From: Posidonia oceanica
Taxonomy: Eukaryota; Streptophyta; Magnoliopsida; Alismatales; Posidoniaceae
Assembly: GCA_037176725.1 (NCBI GenBank)
Contig: JAZBRS010000026.1
Span: forward strand, 152,717,501-152,781,500
DNA length: 64,000 bases
Direction of reading: 5' to 3'
Shown here: positions 34,928 to 45,990 of the stretch, piece after piece
Layout: every line of letters starts with the position of its first letter
Position numbering within the stretch: the stretch's first letter is position 1
Notes under the pieces: model-generated
The model's input: only the letters and a program-made list of their open reading frames with translations
Databases searched by the model: none
Told to the model about the DNA's origin: nothing
Made by a program: the position numbers and the translations under genes

Positions 34928-37590
34928 ATGGCCTAGTTTGCTAGTGAGCCCCTACTTACTCTTGCCTCGAAGGTGGTTACCGCTTCGGTCCCTCCGACTC
35001 TCACTTCCACTTCCTCTGTGCCCCTCGTGACACTAGGATTCCACCTTATGGTGTCTGGGGCACCCCAGTATGCTGTGGGGCATTGGCAAACCCACGTCCC
35101 TCCAGATCCGGTCACCGAGCCCATCTTGATGACCCCTCCTCGCGCTCTAGAGGCGCCTCTAACCCCTCTGTCCCAGGACTATGTCATTATCGACATCCCT
35201 TCTGTTGCGGCGACCTTTGCCATAGGTTCCCGACCTTTTGAATCTAATCCCCCACCGGTCCTGCACTTCAGCGTTCCCACTGACGGGTCCCCTGATGTGC
35301 AATATCAGCACCTGATAGAGATTGCCCAGACACTACAGGACATGGCTCTATCGTTTCGCCCCTCTTGCATCCCTGCTGCCCCTAAGGTTCCTCTGTAGCC
35401 TGCTCCTATCTACACTGCACTCCCACCTAGACCATCGCCCCAGCTACTCACTGCTTCGGTGATGGGGGCATGACTTCCACCTCCTGCATCTGCAAAGCAC
35501 TATGCACTGCATGGAACTCCATTTCCTGGTGATCAATCTTTCGGGCTGGTTGGAGCACAGCACCCCACAGGCCCGCTGTTCGGCACCGCGCCTACACAGC
35601 AACTGTTGCTCCAGCACTCTACACCTCCCATTGCACAGCATATTATCCATCCACCCCCTTGCATCAGGTTCAGAACCCAGCATACATTCCTTTCTGCACT
35701 CCACCCACGCACGGATACGCTGGCCATCACGTCGCGCCACCAGGCAATGCGATAGTAGATCCAGAGGAGCACCTCGGTGTGACCTAGACGGTGTATGTGG
35801 TCCCTGCTCCTGCTGCGCCATCTCCTATGGCAGCCAGTCCAGACCCCATCAATGACAGGATGGACGTTCTGGAAAAAGCACTATGTCTAATGCAGGACAC
35901 GAACCACTAGTCTTACCAATTTCACGACCTCTGTCTCTTTCCAGAGACCGCACTCCCTTCGAAGTTTCGCATCCCGAAATTCGATAAATACAATGGTAAA
36001 GGTTGTCCCATTTCGCATCTAAAGGCATACTGTGGGGACCTTGCTCAGCTTCAGACTGTTGAAAGGCTCCTTATCCGTCTGTTTCAAAAGAGTTTGGCTG
36101 GCCCCGCGCTCAAGTGGTTCACTTCCCTTGACATGGCTGCGGTTCAGACTTGGACTGATTTTTCTCAGGCTTTCCTTGAGTAGTATGCTTTCAACCTCGA
36201 CTTGATCCCCAAGAGGGAGGATCTTATCGCCATCCGGCAGAGGGCCGAAGAGCCGTTCGGGGAGTAAGTCGGTCGCTGGCACTCCACAGTTGCCCAAGTC
36301 AGAGATAGACCCTCCGAGGAGGATTTTATCGAGATGATCGTCAAAGGAGCGCTGCCAGCGACTGGAACTCTGCTTTGCATTTAGCACATCACTAGTCATG
36401 CATCACTGATTAGGGCTTGCGTCCGCGTGGAAAGCTCACTGTGAAGTGGGCATTTCCCTGCACTTTCTGCATTGGCTAGGTAGGCCAACACCTCCAGCAA
36501 TCGTCGCAGCAGCAACAACAACAACAACTCCGCTCCCAACTGCTCCAAGCAGCTCACCGAAGCAAACACCGATCCTCCCGAAGTGCTTGCCTATGCAGAG
36601 AGCCTGCACTGACCCACTTCCACCTCCTGCACACCCATGCCCACTCAAGTGCTAAGCCCAGACCAAAACCAGCTTCCCCCCATCCCTTCCAGTGGTCCGA
36701 AACACAGAATTCACACACACCAAGCCAGAGAGAACCCAACTCCCTCCTTCTCAGCACCAGCAGCTTCTCCTCTTCCTTCCCACGACCACAGTCACCCCTA
36801 GCCTTCCAAACTCCTCCACAGCATTCATCAAGCATCCAGCTTCCTCACCCAACACCCAATTCACCGCCATTCACCCAGCAGACCTTCCTCTCCACCACAA
36901 ACACTTACGCGCCTTTTCTACCCAAAAACACCAGAAACAGCCACCGCACTCCAGACACCTCACCACCCCGATCTAGCTTCCCCTCCATACTCACCAAACC
37001 TCCACGAACCCAGAGGAACATCCACCAGCACCCAGTGAGCTACCCAGTAGGAGAGAGCCAGGAAAATCCACAGTGCAACCCAAAAATCCCCATTTCGTGC
37101 CAGTGCAACGCAGCCTCCCTCTGAGCAGCTCCGGAGCTCCCTCGCGACGCAAGGAGCCCCCTCCGATCGCCACACAGCCACCGTCGAGCCCGTGCATCAC
37201 GTCGCACCCACTCGGCAAGGACTCCAACCAAGGCAAAGATGACCTCGTTGGGCTGAGTGTAATTACACCCCTCTGCCCGAGCCACTGAGCGTCATCTTCC
37301 CTCGAGTTGAGTCGCTCCTGAGACTCCCAGCTGTCCGTCCGTCACCAAATCCCCCTCCGTGGTGGCATGATGCGGATTAGTTCTGCAGTTTCCATTGGGC
37401 CATCGGGCACTCGATGGATAACTGCCTCACTCTCTGGGATGCCGTTCAGCGCCTGATCGATCGCAGGATCATTAGCGTTGACGCACAGGAAGCAGCACTT
37501 GCACATACACTTGCACTTGCACTCACACACCCTAGTGTAGCCGACCCTTCCTCTTCCGAGCCTGTAGGCTTCGCAAGTGCCTGAACCTCG
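34928..37590 (+). pseudogene. Gypsy (Tat-like) gag, decayed
   Basis: Start ATG at 34928; codon 3 is already a stop. A proline-rich N-terminal part follows. The Retrotrans_gag domain (about 35860-36380) shows LPSKFRIPKFDKYNGKG, HLKAYCGDL and GPALKWFTSLD, with stops near 35910, 36181 and 36266. After a Gln/Pro/Ser-rich stretch, 37384-37470 gives FCSFHWAIGHSMDNC and LWDAVQRLIDRRII. That is the CxxH..GH....C segment seen at the end of Tat-lineage gag proteins. No protease or pol follows before the right arm, so the parent was a gag-only or internally deleted element. Confidence 0.75.
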
Positions 37591-38156
37591 AGGGTCTATC
37601 CCAGTCTTCTCTGAGTTTAGTTTCGCCCCGGTGGATCATTCCGATTCCATCGGTGCAATCTCCTTCTGCCTTCTTTCCCTGGTCTGTCCGAGGGACGCTC
37701 AGATGCAGCGGCAGCGTCGACAGCAAGCCTAGTTGCAACGCCATCCAGGTTAGCTTCTCGCTCTGCTCCAGCAGCCTCAGTGCTCCCCGCACTGCCAACA
37801 TTGGACCCCACCGACAACGTCAGCAGCATAGGAACTTACTCAGCACCTCTCTCCCAGGGTTGCTGACATGTAAGTCTCTTTGACCTCTCTTTTGTTTCCT
37901 GCACTGTCTTTTCTCTTCTTTTGTTTTGTTTTGTCATTGTGTTTTCTCGCCTTCCTAGAAAATCATAAAAAGCATAAAATCAACAAAACCTAAAAACATG
38001 CATTCCTCTCTGCTTCATGCATTCACTTCATTTGGGCTGATATCCCTAACTATTTGGCGATAAGTCCGTCAACTTATCATTCTGCACATATCTGCCACTC
38101 TCTGCACATATCTGTCACTCTTTGCATATCATTTTCTGCATATACATATCATTTCT
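37591..38156. other. Non-coding stretch between gag and right arm
   Basis: CT-rich sequence with no pol-like reading frame. No clear polypurine tract precedes the arm at 38157, unlike the Copia elements here. Confidence 0.5.
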
Positions 38157-39178
38157 TGCATCATTTTGAGCATTCTTAGCTCCCTTGCATGTAAGACACC
38201 CTGCATTGCACACACTTAGGGGTTATTTGCACTTAGACCCCCACTTAGATCACTTTTTCTGGCCCTTGAGCCTTCTGACTTGAAACCTGAATAACGTTTG
38301 ATCGGACCGTTGGATCTTCACGATCTAACTGCCCAGGTCTCTCTGGTTGAATGATCTTTCATTCTAACCAAAGTTATCTCAGATCAGGCCTCAGATCCTC
38401 AAGATAAGCTCATCTGAATCACTACATAGCACTCATTGTCTAATCATTTGCATTGCGTGCATCGTTTTCGAGATCTGTCTTCTCGTGCATGTTGATTAGG
38501 CTTTACCGCTCCTGCTTTCATTTTCCATGTTGCATGTCGCTTCGCATTTGCATGATTTACTACTGTTTTGTTTTATCGACTGCATTTGCATTTAGGACAG
38601 TGATGCTTACTGTTTGGAATTCTTACGAACCAAGGATTGCCTGTTCGGAACACTGACAGCGCTGCTAAGCACATAGATTGCACGTTTAATTCCCTGCACG
38701 CATTTCAGTACTTAGAGCATACATTTGAGCATGTAATTAAGCATTCAAGGCATTTAGGCATTCACATCATGCATTTTCCGGCATATGCGAGCGTTAAGCC
38801 TAGAAAGACCGATTCTCGGACGTATCGGGGGTGCCTAACACCTTCCCCGTGCGTAACAGGAGTCCTTGCCCTTTCTCTTAGCACGTAATGACCATATTTC
38901 CCTTATCCTAGGCATGAGTCACATTTGCATTCTTTTCTCTTTCTTTCTTTCTTCTTTGCATGGTTTCCCATGCTTTCCCCGATTTTCCTTGTCTCCTGAT
39001 TTAATAGACACGGTGGCGACTCTGATTTAGTATTATCTTTGTTTTTTTCCTCTTTTTCCAGCGTTTCCGAGTAGAGTATCCCTCCTCGGGTCCTACTGCT
39101 AATAGTGAACATAATTCCGATCGGTGCACGCGAGCTTTGGCATCGTGCATGGACGATCCGAATTTCGGGATTACTACA
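38157..39178 (+). repeat. Right inverted arm of the 7.9-kb unit
   Basis: Starts TGCATCATTTTGAGC and ends GGATTACTACA, so it has the TG...CA form of an LTR. It matches the left arm in reverse complement over its full length. Confidence 0.88.
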
Positions 39179-39183
39179 GCTTG

Positions 39184-39939
39184 CAAGAAGAAAGAACTAT
39201 TGATGCTATTGTTCAGGCAAGGTAATTGGAGAATCTCTAACCATCTCATTTCTTTGTTTCAGTTCATGTATAGTTTACTTGTGAAGTGTTGTAAGCTTCA
39301 TTTGGGAATTGTCACTTGACTTAGCTACCGAAGTTGGAAATATTCTTAATAGCCAACGATTAGTTCGACAACCACTAGGGAAGTTCGTTGTGAGGTTCGC
39401 GCTCCCTCCACCATGTAAGGCAACTGCACCACCTGAGCTATAAATAATTATTGACATAGATGCCTGCTGTAAATAATTGTATTAACAACAATAGTGCAAC
39501 ATTGTTTGCCTTTCACATGTGCATATAACATCTAAAGATTGTTTTTGCATTTTACCTTTTCAAATATTGTGGTGCAGGAAATCCAAGAGTACACCGGAAG
39601 TGCTAGAAATCCAAGAGTCACATACTTAGATGATCCTTTCACAGAAGCAAGTTCTATGGATGTTAAGGCTTACATACAAGAAAGAGTTGGGAGAACAAAA
39701 CTAGTTATATATGATAAAGTTGACAATCAAATGTTAGTTGGAGATGTCAATTGTAATGAGAAATAATGTTGTACTAACACATTCATCAATTTGTAGTAAT
39801 TTGTAATACTTTACATTTTTTTTATTAATTCTAAAGAAATATTTTTGTTTGTGTTTCTCAATCTAGAAGTGGATTTGTCATTTTGTTAAACCATGTTATT
39901 GATTTATATATATTTATCAATAAAATGTATTTTTTATTA
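39184..39939 (+). pseudogene. CACTA second-gene exon remnants
   Basis: Resumes the CACTA element after the insertion. Coding-like stretches are 39311-39440 (reads DLATEVGNILNSQ and GKFVVRFALPPPC) and 39578-39766 (reads EIQEYTGSARNPRVTYLDDP). The latter sits behind a good acceptor (GTGCAG). They may be exons of the CACTA gene next to the transposase; the family is not identified. Confidence 0.4.
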
Positions 39940-40205
39940 TTTTTATTAATTCTATGATGACAGGCACAATTGTCGTTAATACAATTATTTATAGTAGGCG
40001 TATATGTCGTCAATATTACTATTGACGACATTTGTCATTATTGTCATTGCAATATAGTATTGACGACAGCTGCGACAGACGACATATCTTGATGTCATCT
40101 AAAGTCATTGGCGACATTAGATAAGGCAACACAGTATTGGCAATAGTTAACCTGTTGTAGTTAGAAAGACGACATGTATAATTGTCGTCTATAACATCAT
40201 GAAGG
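39940..40205. repeat. CACTA subterminal repeat region and right terminus
   Basis: Repeats of GACGACA, TGTCGTC and TGTCGCC-type motifs, about ten in 220 bp, lead to the terminus CTGTTGTAGTT at 40162. A further GACGAC/GTCGTC pair at 40168-40190 joins directly to the inverted CACTA fragment. Confidence 0.65.
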
Positions 40206-40839
40206 GGTCTTTTACACGTAAAGTAGTAACACCCCTTCTAACCCAATCAACATGACCTTCACCTTCTAAGACCCCTTCATTCAATATTGATGGCTCGATA
40301 ACCATAGGGTCCTCAAACTCATACACAATCTCCTTTTCCAATGCATTTTCATGGTTTGCTTCCTCTAGATTAACTTCAATAGGAAGCTCATAAGTGTCTC
40401 TTGGCTTCCATCTGATGGCAACACTCCAATCTTTCTTTGAAGGATCCTTTGAGTAGTAAACTTGTTGAACTTGTGTAGGAAGAATAAAAGGCCCATCCTC
40501 ATAACTCTGTCTTGTTGTGTTCACAGATGTGAACTTAAACTCGTTTATCACAAGTCCCTTATTTGGAGTCATGTCATACCACTTACTCTTAAAAAGGTAA
40601 ATCGGTAATTGCATGATAAAGCTAACTTCGATGATTTCTATTATGACTCCATACCATACATTTCCATCTACAAAACCAATGGTTATAACGCCATTATTTT
40701 GGGTAGTTCTCAACTCCTCTAGAGATTTGGTTTCGTATTTGTAATCATTATGAAAAAAACCTTGATAGGCTAAAATTCCAGGACATGGACCTCGAGCTAG
40801 GCTTCTTAGTTGCTTAGGTACTTCAGTGTGCTCCCTCAA
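40206..40839 (-). pseudogene. Inverted CACTA fragment: DUF4216 part of a tnp2-type transposase
   Basis: Open over 200 codons on the minus strand and closely similar to 29734-30397. It keeps Trp where the plus-strand copy has a stop (WYGV, about 40656). It runs MREHTEVPKQLRSLARGPCP, then QVYYSKDPSKKDWSVAIRWK. The sequence ends abruptly near 40206, where it leaves the family and joins subterminal repeats. It is only a domain, not a whole transposase. Confidence 0.85.
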
Positions 40840-41036
40840 TTGATTAATCTAACAAAGAAAAATTAGAACTTTTGTAAGAGCAAGTTCATATAGGTATTGA
40901 CATAAAATAATTGGTCACAAATACTTACATGATCTCTAAACCAGTTGACAAATTTTTTATGTTGCTCCAATTGGACCCTTTCTTTAGTCCATTCTAGATG
41001 TTGACTCTCTACAAATGTTTTGTGCAACCTACATGT
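40840..41036 (-). pseudogene. Inverted CACTA fragment, upstream exon, cut by the SIRE-like insertion
   Basis: Minus strand reads LHKTFVESQHLEWTKERVQL, equal to 29548-29610 in the plus-strand copy. The sequence breaks at 41036 where the Copia LTR begins and resumes at 50342. Confidence 0.8.
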
Positions 41037-42129
41037 TGTTGGAAAATACTCCAAATATATATTGTGTTTTGATGATATATGTGATATAATGTTATACGTC
41101 TAACATGTTTATTGAGATTGTTATAGCTTGTTTTATAATGATACTCAAAGCATTCAGGAAGACTGAGATATAGACCGAGGAACGGAAATTTAGTGCTTGT
41201 TCAATCTGTGTACAAATGTTGTATTTCTTATTACATGTAAAAGTCTGTAAAGTTGTCTCAGAAATATCATGAGATAAGATTGTTGTATAGAACTTAGGAA
41301 TTATAAGAAATCTGTATAATGTGCTTGATTGACCATAAACGGCACTCCGTTTTATAACGGCAGTCTGTTTTGGTATTGGACTCAAAACAGCAAGTGGGCC
41401 AAATAAAGATGGATTAAAGAAAAGGTGGACTGCGCCAAAACGGCGCTACGGTCCAGAACGGAGCTCCGTTCTGGTCGTGTGTTGGATCTGCTAGGAAATC
41501 AAACGGGAGTCCGTTCCGTTCCGGAGCTCCGTTTTAACTAGCCATTTAGGATCTTTAAAGAGGATTTTCTAGTCGTTAGAGACTAATTGGGGTTAAGCTT
41601 TTGCTTATAAATAAGACCCATATTGGACCTCCATAGGACACCATTCTACTACATACATACTTGAGCCAACACACAAGAGAAGAGAGTTATTTTCCCATAT
41701 TCAAGTGCTTGCCAAGCTTCCTCAAGCTACTACTTCAAATCTGTGCTACAAAGCTTGGCAAAAAGATTGTTGAGTCTGAAATCTTCCATTACAAGAAAGG
41801 AGTATCTTCTTAGGATTGGAGAAGGGGCAACGGAGTGTTGCAAGGTTTCGTTGAAAGAGCTTTCAACAAACAAGTAAGTAATCTTTTGAGTCAAAGATTA
41901 AGGAAACCTCAAGGAGTTCTTGAGAGAGTGGACTAGGCCGGGATTTGGCCGAACCACTATAAATTATTGTGTTGTTTTATTCAATATCTCTCTTCCCATT
42001 TCTGTGTATGCTACTTCTTTTATAGATCAAATTAAGACATATTTGATAAGTTATAAAAATTAGTAAATCATAACCTATTACATCTATAATCTCTATTCAC
42101 CCCCTCTAGAGAAGCCATATAATCCAACA
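41037..42129 (+). repeat. 5' LTR of the SIRE-like element
   Basis: Starts TGTTGGAAAATACTCC and ends ATAATCCAACA. It contains an array of AACGG-N-CCGTT near-palindromes at about 41337-41535, for example AACGGAGCTCCGTT at 41457-41470. The last 300 bp are AT-rich. Confidence 0.93.
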
Positions 42130-42130
42130 A

Positions 42131-42148
42131 TTGGTATCAGAGCAAGGT
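42131..42148 (+). other. Primer binding site of the SIRE-like element
   Basis: TTGGTATCAGAGCAAGG lies one base after the 5' LTR. TGGTATCAGAGC is complementary to the 3' end of plant initiator methionine tRNA. Confidence 0.85.
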
Positions 42149-42184
42149 TATCTAGACTAAGACTTAAATTCATCTCTAGATAAA

Positions 42185-43741
42185 ATGACTTTTAATAATA
42201 ATAACATCACAAAGGGTCAAAGCGTTAACAGGCCACCCTTCTTTGATGGCCTAAATTATAACTATTGGAAAGTTAGAATGGTTATTTACCTAAAATCAAT
42301 TAATTTTGAACTTTGGGATGTTGTTATAAATGGCTACACATCATACAACACATCTTATAGAGAATGGAGCGAAGAAGAAAAGAAACTAGCACAACTAGAT
42401 GCTAAGGGACTCAACATTTTATTTTGTGCTGTTAATCAAGAACAATTCAATAGGATATCTAATTGCAAATCTTCACATAAAGCTTGGCATAATTTAGAAA
42501 TCACTCATGAAGGAACCAACCAAGTAAAAGAAACTAAAATAAATATGTTAGTATATAAATATGAATTATTTAAAATGAAATCCAATGAACCCATTAGTGA
42601 AATGTTCACTAGATTTAATGAAATCACTAATCCTTTACAATCACTAGGAAAAGGATATTCTCAAAGTGACCTAGTAAGAAAAATTCTGAGATCCTTAACT
42701 CAAGAATGGGAAAAGAAAACTACGGCCATTGAGGAAGCAAAAGACTTATCCAACTACTCATTAGAAGAACTTATGGGAAATTTAATTTCCTATGAAGTCC
42801 AAATAAAAGATAAAGAAACTGAAAAAGGATTAAATAAAAAGAATATAGCCTTAAACATAACCACTGATTTTGATGAATCAGAGGAAGAAGATGATGAAGA
42901 CATTGCTCTCCTAACTAGAAAATTTAAAAGATTCATTAAAAATGGAAAATTTAAAAGAAATGGAAAATTTCCTGAAAAGTCAAATAGCAAAGATGAAACT
43001 CCACTTTGCTACAAATGTAACAAACCGGGACATATAAAAAGAGATTGTCCTTTATTAAAAATGAAAACCTTTAAAAAGGATAATAATAACTACAAAAAAC
43101 CCAAGAAAAAGACTCTACAAGCCACATGGGAGGATAGTGATTCTTCTTCTGATGAAGAATTTCCTTCAGAAAATGAAACAGCTCACATGTGCTTCATGGC
43201 ACAAGGTGATGACATTGATTCTTCTTCTGAAATAGATACAGAAGAGTTACTAAATGCATTCAATGTTTTATATGAAAAATATAAAAATCTGAAAATAAAA
43301 TCTAAAGATATAACTCTCAACATTAATCAATTAAACTCTGTAAATGACACTCTTATAGAAGAAGGAAAGAAATTGGTTTTTGAAAATGAAGAACTAGATC
43401 AAAAAAATGTAGAACTAAATATGAGCTTAGGACAAATGAAATATAAAATAAAAAATCTGGAAAAAGACATTTCATCCCTAAAAGACAAAAGCAATGACTT
43501 ACTCAACACAGCAACTAAATTCACAAAGGGAAAACAAAATCTGGATCTTTTACTCTCAAATCAAAGAAAATCACTACACAAGCATGGTATAGGATTTTCT
43601 CAATTTCAAAACACACCTTATGAAAATGGGTTTATAAGAGAAACTACAAAAGAAAAATATGTATTTGTAGTAAGAAAACAAAACTCCAACAAATGGGTTC
43701 CAAGAAATAATTATGGCATATCTTATCAAAAGAAAATTTGA
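42185..43741 (+). CDS. SIRE-like element gag, 518 residues, intact
   Basis: Open from ATG to TGA. The N-terminal segment PPFFDGLNYNYWKVRM (about residues 16-32) is the DUF4219-type start of Copia gags. The UBN2 domain covers about 60-210 (NEITNPLQSLGKGYSQSDLV). The zinc knuckle CYKCNKPGHIKRDC is at residues 275-288 and binds the genomic RNA. An acidic Ser/Asp/Glu stretch follows, then a long Lys/Glu/Asn-rich region with heptad-like spacing (about 360-450) predicted as coiled coil. The protein forms the virus-like particle. It is the only reading frame of the element without a lesion. Confidence 0.93.
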   Translation: MTFNNNNITKGQSVNRPPFFDGLNYNYWKVRMVIYLKSINFELWDVVINGYTSYNTSYREWSEEEKKLAQLDAKGLNILFCAVNQEQFNRISNCKSSHKAWHNLEITHEGTNQVKETKINMLVYKYELFKMKSNEPISEMFTRFNEITNPLQSLGKGYSQSDLVRKILRSLTQEWEKKTTAIEEAKDLSNYSLEELMGNLISYEVQIKDKETEKGLNKKNIALNITTDFDESEEEDDEDIALLTRKFKRFIKNGKFKRNGKFPEKSNSKDETPLCYKCNKPGHIKRDCPLLKMKTFKKDNNNYKKPKKKTLQATWEDSDSSSDEEFPSENETAHMCFMAQGDDIDSSSEIDTEELLNAFNVLYEKYKNLKIKSKDITLNINQLNSVNDTLIEEGKKLVFENEELDQKNVELNMSLGQMKYKIKNLEKDISSLKDKSNDLLNTATKFTKGKQNLDLLLSNQRKSLHKHGIGFSQFQNTPYENGFIRETTKEKYVFVVRKQNSNKWVPRNNYGISYQKKI

Positions 43742-43797
43742 GTTCCTAAGACTTTACTTTCATCTAATGTAGGAAAATGATGAAATCCAAATAGATA

Positions 43798-44362
43798 TTG
43801 GATAGTGGCTGCTCTCGTCACATGACTGGAGAACATAAACTTCTAAACACTGTTAAGTCAAAAGACGATGGAAATGTCATGTTCGGGGATAATAGCAAAG
43901 GCAAGATAGTTGGAATCGGAAACATAGGTAATCCCGAAGATCCTTCTATAGAAAATGTACTTCTTGTAGATGGCCTCAGGCATAATCTTATTAGCATTAG
44001 TCAACTTTGTGATAAAGGATATAAAGTAATATTTAATAAGAAAGTATGTACTATTATGGATGCAAATACTAAGAAAATACTATTTATTGGAAGTAGAAAA
44101 AATAATGTATATAGGATCAAAATCCAATATGAACTTAAAACTTTAATAAACTCTTGCCTTATAGCTTCAAATGATGAAAATTGACTTTGGCATAGGAGAC
44201 TTGGCCATGCTAGCATGAATCAATTATCTAAGTTATCAAAAGGTGATTTTGTAAAAGGCTTGCCCAAATTGAATTTCAAAAAGGATAAACTATGTGATGC
44301 ATGTCAATTTGGAAAACAATTCAAATCTTCTTTCAAATCCAAAGACATTGTTTCTACTTCTA
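43798..44362 (+). pseudogene. SIRE-like element: aspartic protease and GAG-pre-integrase
   Basis: In a different frame from gag. The protease site reads [11 protein letters not shown] at 43798. The motif [20 protein letters not shown] follows. The pre-integrase segment LWHRRLGHASMNQLSKLSKG starts after an in-frame TGA at 44182-44184, where the lineage has Trp. The frame moves by one base near 44362, before the integrase core. Confidence 0.88.
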
Positions 44363-45990
44363 AAGCCTTTGGAATTTATTCACATTGATTTATTTGGTCC
44401 AAGTAGAATTCTAAGTCTAGGAGGAAAACGATATGTTTTTGTTTTAGTTGATGACTTTTCTCGTTTTACTTGGGTTATATTTATTACAAACAAAAGCGAT
44501 GTTTTCAATGAGTTTCAAAAGTTCTGTAAAAATGTTCAAAATGAAAAATGTTTCAACATCATAAAAATCAGAAATGATCATGGTGGAGAATTTGAAAATG
44601 ATGATTTTAAAAATTTATGTATTGAAAACGGTTTTGAACACGATTTTTCTTTTCCTAGGACTCCACAACAAATTGGAGTAGTTGAAAGAAAAAATAGAAC
44701 ACTCCAAGAAATGGCCAGAATCATGCTTTGTGAAAATGATTTGCCTAAGCACTTCTGAGCCGAAGCAGTCAACACTGCATGTTATATTTTGAATCGTGTT
44801 TTACTTCGTCCTACTTTGAACAAAACTCCTTATGAATTATGGTTTGGAAATACCCCTCGAATTTCCTATTTCAAAGTTTTTGGTTGCAAGTGTTTTATCT
44901 TAAATACCAAAGATCACATTGATAAATTTGATTCTAAATCTGATGAGGCAATTTTTATTGGATACTCTTCAAGAAGCAAGGCATATAGAGTTTATAACAA
45001 AAGAACTCTAATCATAGAAGAATCTTTACACATTAGCTTTGATGAAAAAAAAAATCAGACAATACATATAGAAAATGATGATGAACTACAAAATACTGAA
45101 AACACAACTAAAACAACTAACAACACCACAAAAAATGAAAATCTAACTAAATCTTGGCAATATGCCACTAGTCATCCCAAGGATCTTATCATTGGTGAGG
45201 TTTCCAAGGATATCTTAACAAGATCCAAAGTTGATCTTGAATGTGCAACATATGCCTTCATGTCTTCCATAGAGCCCAAAAATATCCAAGAAGCTTGCAA
45301 TGATGAATATTGGTCTATGGCAATGCATGATGAACTAAATCAATTTACTAGAAACAATGTATGGGAATTAGTTCCCAAACCTGAAAATCAGCTAATAATA
45401 GGAACAAAATGGATTTTTAGAAATAAGCTAGATGAATCAGGCAATGTCATTAGAAATAAAGCTAGACTAGTTACTCAAGGCTATAACCAAGAAGAAGGTA
45501 TAGATTTTGATGAAACTTATGCTCCAGTTGCAAGACTAGAGTCTATAAGAATGCTGTTGGCTTTTGCATGTCGTAGAGATTTTAAGTTATTCCAAATGGA
45601 TGTAAAAAGTGCATTCTTAAATGGAATTATTGAAGAAGAAGTATATGTCAAGCAACCTCCAGGGTTTGAAAATGAGCAAAGTATAGATCATGTTTTCAAA
45701 CTCAATAAAGCCTTATATGGATTAAGCAAGCTCCTAGAGCTTGGTATGATAGGCTTAAGAAGTTTTTGATAGAGGATGGCTTTACAATTGGAATTGTAGA
45801 CACAACATTGTTCATCAAAAATGTAAACAATGACATTTCGCTTGCCCAAATTTATGTAGATGACATGATCTTTGGATCTACAAACGAAAAACTCTGTGAA
45901 CAATTTTCTGAAAGTAGGCAAAAAGAATTTGAAATGAGCATGATGGGAGAACTAACATTCTTTTTAGGATTACAAATAAAACAAACATAA
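44363..45990 (+). pseudogene. SIRE-like element: integrase and reverse transcriptase
   Basis: The integrase core has HIDLFGPSRI, VDDFSRFTWV and NDHGGEFEN (catalytic Asp and Asp), then QQIGVVERKNRTLQEMARIM (Glu). A TGA at 44756-44758 replaces a Trp codon. RT begins near 45370 (VPKPENQLIIGTKWIF) and has QMDVKSAFLNG and IYVDDMIFGS (catalytic YVDD, about 45856). A single missing base near 45728 shifts the frame, and a TAA at 45988-45990 interrupts LQIKQT-NG. Confidence 0.9.

Larger units (their letters stand above)
31270..39178. mobile_element. 7.9-kb Gypsy-derived unit with inverted LTR-like ends
   Basis: The unit begins TGTAGTAATCCCGAAATTCG and ends with its exact reverse complement. Perfect 5-bp duplications GCTTG flank it. 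The inverted arms (31270-32293 and 38157-39178) are about 1.02 kb and look about 93-95% identical. Each arm is related to the 3' end of the Gypsy LTRs at 13533-15417 and 20030-23784. The interior holds LTR-like minus-strand sequence (32294-34300), a plus-strand leader and a Gypsy gag (34928-37590). No protease, RT, RNase H or integrase is visible. Normal LTR elements have direct repeats, so this is an aberrant structure. It may be a palindromic cDNA that integrated, or a non-autonomous element rearranged later. Confidence 0.8.
26006..40162 (+). mobile_element. CACTA (En/Spm) DNA transposon, interrupted by the 7.9-kb inverted-LTR unit
   Basis: The left end reads CACTAGTGGAAATAAGG at 26006. The right end reads CTGTTGTAGTT at 40162, that is ACTACAACAG on the minus strand with the first C of CACTA mutated. 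Subterminal TGTCGTC/GACGACA and TGTCGCC motifs cluster behind both ends, as CACTA transposase-binding regions do. A tnp2-type transposase lies inside on the plus strand. The three bases flanking are AGG and AGA, close to but not a perfect 3-bp duplication. Without the insertion (31270-39178 plus one GCTTG) the element is about 6.2 kb. Confidence 0.65.

Noticed and set aside
35444..35855. Cys-rich ORFs of about 120 residues on both strands
   Set aside because: Off-frame readings of the gag pseudogene region.
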